Assembly: GCA_037074765.1 (NCBI GenBank)
Contig: JBAMDO010000125.1
Coordinates: forward strand, 1 to 64,000
Origin: Mansonella perstans
Taxonomy: Eukaryota; Nematoda; Chromadorea; Rhabditida; Onchocercidae
Reading direction: 5' to 3'
DNA length: 64,000 bases
Part shown: one piece after another, positions 1 to 14,214 of the stretch
Position numbering within the stretch: the first letter of the stretch is position 1
Layout: every line of letters begins with the position of its first letter
Program-made: the position numbers and the translations under genes
The notes under the pieces: model-generated
The model's input: the letters and a program-made list of their open reading frames with translations, nothing else
What the model was told of the DNA's origin: nothing
Database searches by the model: none

Positions 1-1281
1 TTTTCAACAGCATCAGTAACCCTGTTGACTTCTGTTGAGTATTGATACAGCTGATTTTTCTCGCTACTGTTAAGTTAGATTGATTTTTGGTTTCCATGAC
101 TTCATTCTGATAGAAGTGATTTTTGCACAAAAATGACTTCATTCTTTCTCCATTAATTTAATTTTCTTCATTTGATCGGTGAGCATTTATCAATTCCTAT
201 TTCATTTTCTCCTGTTTAGGCTTTGAGCGGATAGCAGTAAAGCATACTGATCAATTGTAATTGGAAGGCAGCAAGAAATGTGGAAAGCTAAAACTAATTC
301 AAAACTTAGAGAAAGTTGAATTGTAAACGCTTATTTCATCAGGTTTATTTTATATAGACGGCTCACTACCTGATGTTGTGTGAAATTTCTACTCTACGTC
401 GGAAGAACATGAAGACGACTGTGGCAATGAATATGTTCTGCTGGATCTACAGCATGAGAAAACTAAAAATGACGAGTTATTTATTAGAGGGAGGTTTTAT
501 CACTATGTAAAAAATAAGTCATTAGCATGTTGGCGCAAATGTGAGGACTATTTCGTCTTTTTTAAGAAATAGGGATTCATTGATGGGTAGAACACAAGAG
601 GAGACTGGAAACATTGAATTAGATTTCTATTTTTTGAAAAAAATTTTTTTTTGCACTGGATTGCAATTTATTACTGATTTGAAGATGAAGTAAAACACAG
701 GCCAAAAATGCTTCAGGATTGTTCTTGCGATGAACTCAAATTTATTTCAAGCGAACATGGAAGGATATTTCCTGGACTCAACTAATGAACTGATAATAAT
801 GTCACATGATCTTGACTCGAGAAGCATGTCGACGTTGGATGCATATCGTACAAATAAAAATGTGAAAATTTTCTGGCAAAAACTTTAAAAGTCCAAATTT
901 GTTTTCCAAATAATCAATCGGATTTTTATCAAAATAATTTTCCCAAATATTTGTATCAGTAAACTTCGTATCTTCTGTCTTCAAATGGTTTAGCATGAAA
1001 ACGAGCAATTTCAGCCTGAAGCCTTCTTTTCTTGATTTTCTCGTAAGTAAAGCAATTTAATTTCTATTGAAAATTATGGAGACCCGTAGACGGAGATAAC
1101 TCGCCTTAATATTTAGGTTATTTCTGGAATTTTGTTAAATTTGCATATACTTTTTTTCTACTTCTTACGTTTACCACGATTTCCTGACAACATTTTGAAT
1201 TATGCATTTAAGTTCTGGTTTTATATCAAGTCACTAAATTTTTTGATTGTATCTTAATATTTTATTGATTTTCGATAGAAC
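1..1281. other. Intergenic DNA downstream of the GPCR gene
   Basis: I see no supportable gene here. The only functional candidate is TTTATT at 1261-1266, which reads AATAAA on the minus strand 16 bases after the stop codon of the GPCR gene and could be its polyadenylation signal. The rest is AT-rich with short random frames. Confidence 0.5.
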
Positions 1282-4200
1282 TTATAAGTAAGTATTGTTA
1301 TTGTCATTCATTTCATCGGTACATTTGACTACGGCCATGAACTCCTTTCGTTGGGATTGTGCAATTCGATGTGTCATTGTTAACGCCCTGGAACTAATGC
1401 CACTGATATTTTCACCGAGTTTTGGGCAACAAGAACCAAAAGTTAGCAGAAATTCTCGCCTGCAAAGTAGCGAAATTAAACCCAGTTAATTTGACAACTA
1501 ATAGTAGATATATTAACACAAATTTAATTTCAAAAAAAATGTAAAATCAAAATTCTTTGAACTTGCCTAAACAAATCACTTAGTAAGGCACATAATATGA
1601 AATTGAAGCTGCTATTTATCAGTGACAGTACATCAATAAAATCACCCAGATATTGCATTGCATATCGAATACCTGGTTTTAAACCTGTAAGAATAAATTT
1701 ACGAAATGAGAAAAAAATAAACATTCGATGCTTGAGAATGTATTGAAGCAGTTCATGATCTGCTGCAATTAATAACAGTTGAGTTGCATGAATAGCTTAC
1801 CTATCGCAAAAACAAGGATTCCTTGTGGTAATTCTGTAACCAAGAAGACAGCGACAATTACAGTTAACATGGCTGTGGTACGTTCGGCCTGAGATTTACC
1901 ACCTGTCTGACCGCGATGTAAGCGCGTACGTCGTTCACGGGCTTCAATTAACATACGTACCAATAAAGTCATAAATATTGTCAACATCAAGCATGGTACT
2001 AATTTCAGTATCAAACCTAAAATGCATTGTAATTTTCATGATGCAAGCCTAATATGATGCAACACGATGTCAAATGATAGACAAATTAATTGTCCATTTA
2101 TGGCTTTTCAATTGATCGCTTACCGCATTTTTCGTCTTTAGGAGAATAACAAGCGAAATGAGAGCGAATGGTATGGATAGTCCTTTACTTTCTCCCACTT
2201 ACTTTAATCCGTTGATCTTCCTAATCAAACTTCTAATTAAATTAGCCGATCATATGAAGAGGTTTAATAAGATGAGAAAAAAGATTGCCTTCTTTCTCGA
2301 CTTATTAAAAGAGAAGTTCATAGGTTTTGAATGTATGCTATCTGAAGATGCTTCGAATTTATTTCTGCTTGGATACAATTCATAATTAACGACATTTGCG
2401 AACAAATAATTCAAATTATAGGTTTTAATGGATATTATGTACTTCCACTATAGTGACAGTCTGATGGAATAATTAGATTTTAGATTTTTCGCTATCAATC
2501 ATTTCAGCAAAAAGATTCAATGATAGATCTAATATTGAAAGATCAATAAGTCAAATGCAGAAAATTTTGGTAATAACTAACCAGCAGCCCAAAAATTAAA
2601 CCTTTCCCAGCGACAAGTCCACCATGATGGCTGAGCAATATTATAGGCATGAACTTTAGGATTATCCACATAGTAGTGGGCATATGCTGATTGATTTGAT
2701 GTGCAGTATGTCGGTACATTTAAATAACCGCTGTCACGAATCTGAAATCAAATTTGGGATAGTGTCATAGCTAAAAATTGTTGAATAAGTTTGACCATCT
2801 TCCTCCTTACCTTATCACCGATACCATGCAGAGTTAAGATGCTATTGAGAAATACATGCTGCAGTTTTGTATCTGTCATAAATATTATCACTGTCACTAT
2901 TGTTATCATTATCATTATCCTTATTCACCTGATATCTTAGCATATTTGGTAGAGAACCAAGAAGTGAAATAATGATTGCAGCAATTATAGCGATGAATGC
3001 GCTTTTGAAGGTATTAACAATCGGTATTTTCGATGTCGATGTTGAACTTCGCTTCAGTACTAAATATCGTAGAACTGCCATGTTAACAGTTAGCCAAAGA
3101 GATGACGAATGGACAAAGACGGATAGAATAGCATAAAAATAGGTAAACACTATCCAGAAATAGGTGAAGTACCATGGGTGGCATACGTGAACCTGAAATG
3201 GACTATTTCACTATTTTATCCTTATTTCATTTTCGCTATTAGGTTGTCTCCATTTCTCTCTTTATCAAAAACCTATTTCAATTCCAAATGATTTCATGTA
3301 ATGATTTCTCAGATCTGTTTTCGAAATTTTTTAATCCGTCCAGTTGTGCAACGATGCCTTTGTCAAGAATGTCTCGACAATATTGATTTGAACTTCGTAG
3401 CGGATCAAAGAATAGATTAGCTGGATTTCTGCAGTTTTTAAACAATGTTCAAAAGCCAGCATCAGAAAATTTTACTTTTTACTGCTTTCAAGACTACCGA
3501 ATTAAATAAATGAAATATTTTTCTCGTTTAAATAAACAAATTATTCTTGAAAAAAACAGAAATGAATAACAGAATTTATTTCAAATGAGGTTGAAATGAT
3601 GTTTTACAAGAATTTCGTCGTTATTGGCTGTTTTTCGCCCTCTCTCAGAAGATGTAAATTAATACAATTAATTTTTTTCTCTTCTTTATCTTTTCTTTCT
3701 TTATCGAGTTTTCTCTTTCTTTGTCGCTAGACCTATGAGTAAGTAACTTGAAAAAGTCAGGGAGACTATCGAGGCTTTTTTCTAATATTAAATTTTTGTT
3801 ATGCTAAATGCAAATTACAAACTCTTTTTGAACTACTCAAAAATTCTTCAAAGGATTATCTGGCTGGCTTGAATATACTGATCGAACTAATTAATTAGTT
3901 TTAGCGTGGGAACAGCAGAATAGAGTGCACTTTCTTATTTTAATTTGCTGAAATGAATATAAAATTAGTTCCTTTCGGAGTTACACAAATCTTTCCTACA
4001 CATTAGTAAGAGTTAAAATTTCGAAACAGTTCCTTGCAATATTATCAGTCAGATTATGGCACTACTCACCACTTCGCTCTGACAATTAAATTATGGGTTT
4101 AAGCAATCGGAGTAACTTAGTTAACAGTATTATCACATTTAACTTAACTAAAGTTGTTATTTCCTCTTGTTTTGAAATCTCATTTGATTTTAAGTTTAAT

Positions 4201-4446
4201 AACATTTCCAAAAGTTTGCATCATATTTTAAGATGAAGTTACCTGCTTGAAAATGAAATAGGAAGCCATCAAAGTCATGTCGCATAGTGCAATTGCAATC
4301 AAGAAGGCATTGAAATGATTTCTGCGCATTGCCGGTCTCAGTAATACAACGACAATTGCAAGATTTGCGAATACGCCGGTGATACATAGGAAATGATAGA
4401 GGAATATGTGGATCGGTAAATAAGCACTTACCAGTGGAATAAAAAA
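1282..4446 (-). CDS. DMSR-like (myosuppressin/FMRFamide family) peptide G-protein-coupled receptor; 5' exon missing
   Basis: This is a rhodopsin-class neuropeptide receptor of the plasma membrane, probably neuronal. Exons in coding order: 4446-4243, 3192-2929, 2858-2811, 2741-2582, 2016-1801, 1684-1567, 1459-1282, giving 395 visible residues. TM1-TM2 lie in the first visible exon. TM3-TM4 are in the second, which has the extracellular Cys (HVCHPW) and VLRY in place of DRY. A 16-residue exon and the next (YCTSNQ) form extracellular loop 2. TM5-TM6 follow, with the family-typical TELPQGI. TM7 has LGDFIDVLSLINSSFNF, and helix 8 ends in a possible palmitoylation pair (GSCCP). TELPQGI and the TM7 sequence are what point to the C. 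elegans dmsr / insect myosuppressin receptor group. The frame stays open upstream of 4446 but has no ATG, so the N-terminal exon lies further upstream. The last intron uses a GC donor. The exact ligand cannot be told. Confidence 0.85.
1561..1566 (-). other. GC 5' splice site (GCAAGT) of the last GPCR intron
   Basis: The TM7 exon ends in phase 2 at 1567 and the tail exon begins at 1459 after a normal CAG. Only a junction immediately before GCAAGT keeps the frame, giving LFRR followed by EFLLTFGSCCP, a typical helix 8. The GT four bases further on (phase 0) would run into a stop within about 16 codons of the last exon. Confidence 0.8.
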
Positions 4447-7400
4447 CTGAAAAAATTCAATCTTAAGCCTGCAAGAGCTTAAAAACTTTCGGAGCACAGA
4501 AAATTTTCTGAAACCAATCAAAGGTGGGTTTAGTTAATTTTGGTACATTTTCGTTCGAAAATGGTTCTAAACTTTTCCATTTTATGTTTACTTCCATATT
4601 TCGCCTCAATGAGTCATTATAAATTATTAGCATAAATAAAACATGAATTTCCGGTCCAGCAAAATCGATATCATCTGCATTATTTTATATATATATATAT
4701 ATATATTAATGCTTAATAATGTCGCAAATGATTTTTTTGGGCAGGATGTTTGCTTTCTATTACTAATTAGCAATCATTTTAAACCAATTATTTGTGAATA
4801 TATCATTTAATTCAGTTTAACTCAAATATCAGCCAGTAGCACATTAGTTTTTGATGAGGCACTTCTTTAAGTCCCACCATTTCGATCTACATCCTGAAAT
4901 GTCAACATGCTCCGCTACTGAAGTGTCAAGCACTTTTTTCTTTGTTTTTCTTTTCAATTATTTAAGCAAATGAATTGCAGCTTTTTCTCGAAGTGTATAT
5001 TTGGCATGTTGCTTATAAGTCTTCAAAGATTAGAAAACATTTCTGAAATAGCAAACAACAATTCATAATGGTAAACAATCATTAGATAGTATATGCAGTT
5101 GGTCAATTGGGAATCGATCGATTCTCAATATAGCAGATTTTCGTTCTATTCCTCATAAAATTTTCCGTTGATAAATATGTCTCTTTCAAAAGTTTTTTCC
5201 TTTTTTTGTCAAAAACGTGGGTACAACATGAAATCTTAACTAATGTGCTATTCATGCTTGAATAATTAGACTCTGCTTATCAAACTTTCGGAACATCCGA
5301 AAAAGTTAAGTTTCATTGCAAGCATCAATTATTTCTTGCAGAAATAAAAACAAATCCAGAAATCCATCTTTTACTTTCTCCAAGCGCCTTTCACCTAGTT
5401 TCAGTCCAAACCTGCTTTGCTTTACTTCGTTCACCTATTTAATATCAATCTATTAACGAATTTCTGTCCACATTTATCTGCCGTAATCGTCAGTTCAATC
5501 GATCTATGCTTATTCTGTTGAATCTGAATATTCGATCTTCAAAACATCAAAATATGTTGAAAGATAAGATAAGCAAACCAAGGAAAGAATCTTCAAGTTA
5601 GGAATGTGAACAAAATTCAAGGTTTCAATGACTTCATAAACCTCGATGGAATAATATTTCATTAATACAATCTAAACCAAAATAACAATATTATCAAGTG
5701 ATGCTTAAGGATAGTGATAATGACTGGAACTGATAATAAAATAGCGGAAAATATTATCGAAGAGATATGTTTATTTTACAAAATGTAGAGTTGATGATTT
5801 TGTAATTTAAAGGCTTTAGCGGGATTCTGAAAATTCCGATGCATTTGCCAAGTTCGAAAATTAATGTCTCCCGGAGGATGAAGCTTCTTTTTAATTGAAA
5901 CCATTACTTTCCTCGGCCTATTTATTCGAACAAAATATAATTGCTAAGCAAAAATTTGTTACCCTAACCTCATTTATTATTATTGACTGTTGCAAATTAC
6001 AAAATTAATCCGATCAGCCTTGTTCAGTTCAGCTAAAACTGCAATAGTTAAAACGGGAATGTCTTAATTTCCGAACTTCACATTATCTTTTTTAAAGCTT
6101 TAATGTACTTTTCTTTCTACAAAATGTTCCACTATACAGCTTACTTTCCGGTTCATTTCATAAGTTCATAATGGCACCGGCATTTTGACGTAGTTTCAAT
6201 TTTCATTCGAAAATCTTCACGGAACTATCTAATCTATTGGTGTGAGAAAGGAAGAGGCGAGAGACATTTAATCAAAGGTAGGCAATAATTATATTCTTTG
6301 TGACAGGAAGTCCATTTGATCGTCTTAATGATGCATCAACTCGTCGATGGCACAAAGCAGCAGTGACAATGTATTTTCAGCAATTAGCCTGCTAAAATAT
6401 CCACTCTCAATTTTTTCTTGTCTTTCGTACTTTAGTGGATGGGTTCAACAAAGAAAACAAACAGATACTTGGAAGGGTGAAGAGAGAAGGAGAGTGAAGA
6501 GATGGTAATTGTGAGGGCTATTTTTTTTCCTCTTGTCGCACAATTAGTCTGAATGTCATTTACAATGAAATCAAAATTTCAGGAATCAAATGAAGCTGAA
6601 GAATGATTTAATTGGAATTAGACTGCGAAGTAACAAAGGAAATTTCAAAAAGCATAGGACAACTAAATCAAAAATTTGATTTTTTACTCCGAAATCACTC
6701 AAATTAATTTCAGTATGAATCACAAAATTCCGAGTAATTTAATAAACGATTTTTTCTCATCACACAATACATTTATTTGCAATTGGCAATTTTTCCACTT
6801 TTATTCTTCAAATGATAATAACGACATGGCAAATAGGCTCACATTTTCAGAGCCACCACCCAACTTAATTTTCTCAAATTTTTGAATAAGCAGTCGCTTT
6901 ATTTTATTGTTTGAAATTTCTGTTGTCCTAAAACTGTTTTTGAAATTAAAAAATTGAATTGTTGTGGACAATTTCCGGGACATCTTCTGGGTAGCTATAT
7001 TCTGTGAAAATAATCCATTAAATTGTTACTACTTGGAATTGCTTGCACGTTATTCTAAAAAAAGTCTTATTTTTAATCGTATTTTTATTTTATTTTTAAT
7101 TGTATTTGCGCTATCTAAATATTCTTTCTATTTTCGGTATGTAAAGTAGTTTTGGCGGAGCGAAAACGAAACTCGCTTTTCGTTTTCGAAAAAAAAAAAC
7201 CAGAAAAAAAAAAAAAAAAAAAAAAAAAAAACCAGTTCGACAACTACACTGGTATGAGTGGTGAAGATTTATGTAGATGCGGAAATTTTTAGATTCATTT
7301 TTGTGCTTAGGCTTAGTAATTAACTGACACAGTCCTTTTGTTATCTGGTGAAACCGTTGGTAGAGCTATCAACAGTAATAATAATCAATATGGGAATACT

Positions 7401-10400
7401 AACTTTATTTAAATCTCGTTGCACCTCAACCCATTAAGTAATAAATTCTTTAGACCAAATATTAAAATCCAAAAAGAAAAAGATGAAGACGATCAAGGAT
7501 ACGTATGTTACAGAAAGATTCACTTGTGTCCTCTTGCCTTCCCATCATTTTTCATGGACGCCATCTAAAGAAATGTTGACATTTCTCCACAAACCGTCAC
7601 TTCTTCTACACTCCTTCTTCCAGCTAGGCTCCAAAACAGTAAATAGACAGGACAAATCAGAAGATATGTCAACATTTCTGATTTTACGAAGGTGCATCAT
7701 TTAGAAAAATGCCAACGCCTTGGTTAGACTGCGGAAAGGGATCTAAATATTTAGGTGGAAATAAGTTTGTACAATGGAAAGAAATGTTAAATGAAAATGA
7801 TGAATATACTGATAGAAAAAAAAGCAAAGAAGAAAGTGATGTGACAGTTTACCAAAAAAGGTCACTGAGTTCATTATTAGATCAGAATTAATTTATTTTC
7901 TTTCTTTTCTCGAGAGTATGTGCATTAAACGCATTTCAGAATAATGAGAAGAAATGATACTTAATAAGTGTCACTTCTTTATCTGATCTTATTAGCACTC
8001 TTACCAATTGCTTCATCACTTTTGACCATATCAAATTTCCCCTTTGATCTCGAAACGGTCATTTCGCTAATAGCATTGAAGTGGTCATAGATAGGATTAC
8101 AAAAGTTCAAGGGTTAGTTCCTATGGCGGACAATTGTTAAAATTTGCCCAAATTATCTGCTATAAGTGGCTTCCAATATTGATTATGGCCAGAATTGCTT
8201 GAATTGCAAAAGTTTTTGCACCAAAAATGAACAGATATCAGTAAAATACGGTACTGCATGTCTTCGAATATTACTGCTGCTCTTATCCCTTCTCTGCGCT
8301 TTTGTAAATCCCGTGGGATGACAATAAGAAGTTCTTGCTCAGAAATTTTCTAATTTCCACTCCTTCTGCTTTACTTATCCATCAAACTCATACAAGTTGA
8401 AGGAAAAGGACATTCATTATTTTTATTCTCAAGTAGACCAGTCTTTAATCCCTTCCAGGCTTTTTTTTTCTTGCTCTGTTTTCTGCCACCCAGTAATTGA
8501 ATTTACTTTCATTTTGTTTGAAAAAGGGTGTACGGTGATGGGAATATTTTTCTAATGCACTGGATAGATATGATAAATCTGAAAAGTAATCTCTTTCATT
8601 TCACTTCATTTCTTTTCCTGTTCTCCAGTCTTTTTTGAAACTTTCAATAGCAAAATTTTTTTCTCAATAACATTTGCAAAATTAGCAAAAGTAAGCGATT
8701 TCCTTTATTGATCGCTGAATATTTATTACAGGATGATATCGTTGGCGGAAAGTGAATAGAATTACTTCTGCCCCCGTATTTCTCTTCTCTCTTTAGCACC
8801 AATCTTATTTAAAATTTAAATTTGAAGTTTGAACTCTTGAATGATCTCTTATCACTGAAAAAAATGGATGCAACTTTACATGAAATTAATTTTGCGCCAA
8901 AATTTGGAAAAAAAATCTGTCAAACAGATGTTTAAATGAGAGTAAATGCTTCAAATTAGATCTTATAAAATTTCTTGCATTATCTATCTATTTGCTTTAT
9001 GTATAGTTTCCTTTGATTCAATGCATACCTCAGCTTTTCCTTTCTTTTTTGCAGACTTTTTGTCTAAATTAGCTGAATGTGAAAAAAGTATCGGAAGATA
9101 CAATGACAAAAACAGAAGAAATGAAAAAGCTAACTGAAAACAAATTAGCAGAAATAAAAGTATCCACATGAAAGTTATACTTAGTCACTTCTACAAAGAC
9201 GAAAAAACTAGTTGCTGGACTGTAATGAAATTCTATTCGAAAATTTTTTGCTGAGATAGTTGAAAAGATGAATGAATTTGCATTAAATGAACTTCGAATA
9301 AGTCATGTCTCTTTTTCAACGTTTGGTTTAGCAAAATGTGAAAATGCATAATAAAGCAGCAGGAATCTTTTTCTAAGCTACCGAAAAATCAGAACAGGAA
9401 GAATTAAGAAAGAATGAAATGAGGTAAATGGACAAGATATGAAACATGTAATTAACTTGCTGTTGTACAGATAAACCTGACAGCTTTCCGAATTATTAGT
9501 TTCTACCATATTATTCTTTCCTGTGTTTTTTTGTATCTTATATCTTGTATGGGATGCAGAACGTATTATGATGCATATAACGTAACTCCGCCAACGATTT
9601 TTTTCGCAGAAATGTTGCAACTGATAATCTGCATTAGTTGCCAATAATCAAATTTCAGTCCACATTTTGCTTATATCATCTGCTAAAAAATGTGATGTTA
9701 GGAGACTTGAATGCCTGCTAGCACAACACCATTTTTTCCGCATTTAGAGGCAAGGCAAAAGCAGAAGAAACAGTACACTAACCTTAGCATAGTATAATCG
9801 TGTCTCCTCCATTAACGATTCATTGAAACTCATGCAAGTTGACATAGTTAATTCGCTGATGGCGAAATTACCGCTATTTGTAGCAGATAAAAGGAATAGA
9901 GTAGTAAAAGTAGCAGCTAATTGTTGGCTTCTTAATTAGTCTGTTAGTTAGCTAGTAAATTAATTGAATAGTAAGAATGGTGATAGCAATAGTAACAGTA
10001 GCGGCATCTCACCTTCACTATAGATAATACTGATCGGAAAACAATACAGTAAATATCGGAATGATTGATAGTAATAATGAAGAATATCTTCGCTTTAATG
10101 TACGCTGTAATCAAATAGGCCGAAAAGATTTGTCACACTTCCATTTAGATGATCTAAAAAGAATTCCTCCTGTCAATTATCCGCACTTATAAGTTACACT
10201 TATCACAACACTCCTCTCTTTCACTAAATAATCATTCCTAATACAAACATAAATAATCGTAATATAAATTGTGCAAATGTGAAAAATTATTATTATGGAA
10301 GACTTTTACTATTTCCATAAATTACTATTCTAGAACACTTTTACTTATGGAACATTAATTTCCAGGAAAAACTGTGAAATTTAGATTGGAAAGTAAATCA

Positions 10401-13400
10401 TTCAAGCAATATTTTTGTTTCCATTTCGTTAAAATTTTAACTGAATGGTCAGATAAGAAAACAAGAGATCGATTTTGAAATATTTCTTTTTCTTTTGCTT
10501 TTTTTTAGAATTATTTTGAGCATTTGCATGAGAATTTAAACGATTTGTTCTCATTTTTAGCATTTAAAGTTTGTGATAATTACGGAGAAAGATATAACAG
10601 GGAAGGAGGCTGTAATTGATGAAATGGGAAAAAGAAAAAAACATGGATAGCGAAAATGTTAGCACTGATCGTTAGTAATACAGTAACTATTTTTCGGAAT
10701 ATCATTTGACCACTAGCATTAGCAAAACTTCTTCTAATGTCCCTTCCACCTTAACTTCAATCATATCTCCAACATCAAAGAATAATACTTCAACTCCATC
10801 TCAGCCCACCTACTTCATTTTGAAAAGTGTTACAATAACGCATTTATTCGATAATGAATTCGCTCCGCCTTCTGGAGCAATTAATTATAAGTAGCTGTAA
10901 ACTAAGGATGAATAATAACAGAAACCTTAGACGATGACAAAATGCAAACAACAACAGGACATTGACACGCACGAGAGCTATTTACACATCTCTTAGGAGG
11001 CATATTTGCTTACTTTTTTCTTTCTATCGTTGGGGCATATATGAAGTTAAGGGAGATAAGAGCCGTTGTTCTAGGGCCAATAGAGTTTCATATAATCGTT
11101 GATTATAAGCTTTTGTTTAGATCGATTATTCCAATGGTAATTTGAACATTCTTATCGTTTCTTCCGTGCTTTCGAGAAAAGAAGGATTGAACAAAATATC
11201 TCTTTACATTCAAACTGCATTACTCAATACTCCGAAATGAAAGACTTAATGCAGGTTAATTACAATTACACAGCAATGATAAGATCCTGTGATCGTATCA
11301 AAAGATTCAGCCAAACCCAGGCCCAGGTGAGAAAATTTTGATAATAAGTAAGTCGCAATAGAAGCAATGAATTTTCCCGACTAATTCAAAAGTGCCTATG
11401 ACGACCAAGCAAATGAATTCGGCAAGTCAATCAATTTTTCTTTCTGAAACAGAAAGCTAATTAAAAGTTGCAAATGAGAGTAGCCAACCTCCTCTCCTGT
11501 CCATTCTCTCTCTTTTGGGAAATTGCCCTCATTAAACAGAGTCCTATAATGTTGCACTTGCATTAGCAATAAATGCCTTTAAATTAAAGTCTAAACGGCT
11601 GTATCATTGGAAGCGATATCACATTTCCGAAAGCCACAAGATTTGACTTTATTCTATGCATCGATTTTTTTTGCAGACCGAATAGTTCCTGTTCGTACAG
11701 TCTGATAAGACGCTGTTTGTTTTTTTAACATTTAATTGAGTTCAATTAAAGCGAGGAGAAAGTATTGAGCCGAAACAAATCAATTTAAACTGCCATACTG
11801 AAATCTAGAGTGAATGAAGTAAATATCGTATATCGTAAATTGCTAACATGCAAAGTAAATTAAATAGAAATAAAAAAAGGCTAAACGAGATTAAATGAAG
11901 TGGAATTTGAAGATGGTATAAATTAAAATTAATCTAAACTGAGAGAAGGGAACTGATTTTATCTGAGTAGAACTGAAGTAACTTCAGTGGGGCGACATGG
12001 AATCAAATTAAAATTGGACGAAGTAAGCAGGAAGCATTAGGCCTTCAATTAAGTTTTTCTATTTGGCTACACCAGTTGCTAATAACAGGGAAAAAATGTG
12101 TACTGAAAATTCAATTATCTGGAATCGTTAATCAACTTGCTGGTTTTGTTTGCATTATTCTTTTTTTTACAACAGTTTTTGATGCTAAACAAAGAGCCAA
12201 CTTGACAAGCCCATTCTTTTTACTTATCACAACAATATTTTGACAGTTTAGCATTACAGCACTTTGAATTTGTTATTTTAGGCGTTTAGAAAAAGAGCGC
12301 GAAAAGGCTTCTTTAAAATGCTACAACCATGGTAAAAGTTTTTGCCGAGGATAAATTTACTTTTGCTAGTATTCAATCAAAGACAAACCGTTAGCCATAA
12401 AGCTTGCTAACCAGAAGAATGAGTGAGAAATGGTTGGAATAGTAGATTATGATTTTAATAATAACAGACTGAAATTTTAATTCTTGGAAGTGTTTTGCTT
12501 CCTAAGACAATAAAGACTTTTCGATCACTTCTTTAGTGATTAATAAAAATTTTTGAAAATATATCGCGAACCCAATCGATGCAGAACTATTCAACCGATT
12601 TCATGTTATTTGTCATTTTATAAATTTGGAGAACGCTGTAAAGATCGCAGTATGATGTCATCCTTCAGCAAACTTCAAATTGTTGCACTGCTTAGCTGTC
12701 TTCATCAGTAACAATATATTAAACTTCAGATCTTACTGTCATAAGGCGGAAATTTTTGGGAACGCCTCTTTATTTGACACAGCACATCAAATCATTTCAA
12801 GCTCTCATTTAATTTGTTAAGTAAATTACAGCCGGACTAAAATCTATACTTTGCACCTAAAATCTATACTTTCTGTAGCGGCGTAAATCTATTAATCTTT
12901 ATTCATTTCCATTTCGCTTTATTTTAACCCTGTTCATTGAAAGGTCGAATCACTTAGTTAATTGTTTTTGTTCAGCTCAGTATAATTTATCTAGTCCAGC
13001 CAGTTTGATTTAGTTTGAAATTGAATAGTAATTTTAGATCAGAGGTCAACTTAACTGCAATCCAGATTTTTGGTCGAATTTAAAAAGAGAAGCTTATTCT
13101 TCTTTCCTTTCAGCTCTTTTCTTGCTTTCTTTTGATATCTAACTTATCTTTTCAATTGTCTTGATGAAAAATGATCGATTTGTTTGCTGCGCTTACACCA
13201 TCCGTCTAGCTGTATCCATGGTTTCCTGTCCCCGGAATGGGTGACAGTAGCTGTCGCATTGAATGAGCCAAACTTCTTTTCTTAGGTAGTATTATTTCTT
13301 TCTCAGGTGTGTCGAGTATGTACAAATTTTTATATGTTGAAGTTAAACACCAATAATCATTAAAATGATTTTAGAATTTGCTCTGTACAACATAGCAAAT

Positions 13401-13701
13401 AGCAACCAGTCCAACCAAGTCCAGCTCAGCTTAACATCACTGGTAGTGGTCGTTTTTTTAGCTGACTTCAGTTAATTGCAGTTTCGTGATAAAAACTGGA
13501 ACTTTTCAAATGCAGCAGTTTAAAGTAGAGAAATTTGTAAACACTACGCAATAATAATATATCTGTTTAAAAAATCAGACTAAGCTTTATGTACAGCTCT
13601 GCAAATGGTTGCATTTTATCACATCTTCCTGCGGGGAACCGCATGCGAATTTGAGCTGGATCAAATTATTCCATTGATCAAAGCATGGATCAGAACCCAA
13701 A

Positions 13702-14027
13702 TTAGTAATATCCTGTAAATTTCCTCTACTATCAGAAAGTAAAGAAAGCAAACAATGTTCAAGAATAATTTTATCAACTGACACTTTGTTCAAAAATGAC
13801 TACTTTATAGGCCAGTCATTTCATTTAGAGGTAGTAAATGAGATTCATGAAGCCAAGAATATGTTACAGGATTACTATTTGGTGCCAATTAATCCCTGAA
13901 ATAATATCTAAAACATTCTTTTCCTTCAAGCAAACAATGATTAGCCATGTCATAATGAGATTAGTGTAAATCCCTCTATTATCAAAAATTAAAGCAAACC
14001 ATGTTTAAAAATAATTTCATTAATTGA
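13702..14027. repeat. Degenerate ~70-bp direct duplication (13702-13779 and 13961-14027)
   Basis: Both copies share the order TTAGT, GTAAAT, CCTCTA, ATCA, AAAGCAAAC, ATGTT, AATAATTT, TCAA/TTAA, TGA, with scattered substitutions and small indels. They look like an old local duplication. No coding frame is conserved between them. Confidence 0.55.
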
Positions 14028-14173
14028 ATGACGTCTTGTATCACAGTCTGAACTTCTTCAAGCTAGCCACTGGTCTTCATTGTAGCTACTTTAGCGACAT
14101 ATTCGAATCATTTTAGCTTGCAGATATTCACTTATAATGCTATATGGAAACATCCACTCACAACGCTCCATGG

Positions 14174-14214
14174 AAAGTTGACAGTATGATTATATCGGAT
14201 ATACTGTCAACTTT
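14174..14214. repeat. Perfect 14-bp inverted repeat with a 13-base spacer
   Basis: The arms are 14174-14187 (AAAGTTGACAGTAT) and 14201-14214 (ATACTGTCAACTTT). The core ATACTGTCAAC occurs a third time in direct orientation at 14221-14231. No gene is recognisable nearby, so this could be a small foldback element remnant or a binding-site cluster. Confidence 0.75.

Noticed and set aside
4228..4521. Residues upstream of 4446 (GFRKFSVLRKFL...) as the GPCR N-terminus
   Set aside because: The frame begins with TTG, has no ATG, and a good TTTTTTCAG acceptor sits at 4447, so an unseen upstream exon is more likely.
7483..7891. Two adjacent ATG frames (73 and 60 codons) as a two-exon gene
   Set aside because: They are in different frames, no convincing donor/acceptor pair joins them, and neither resembles a known family.
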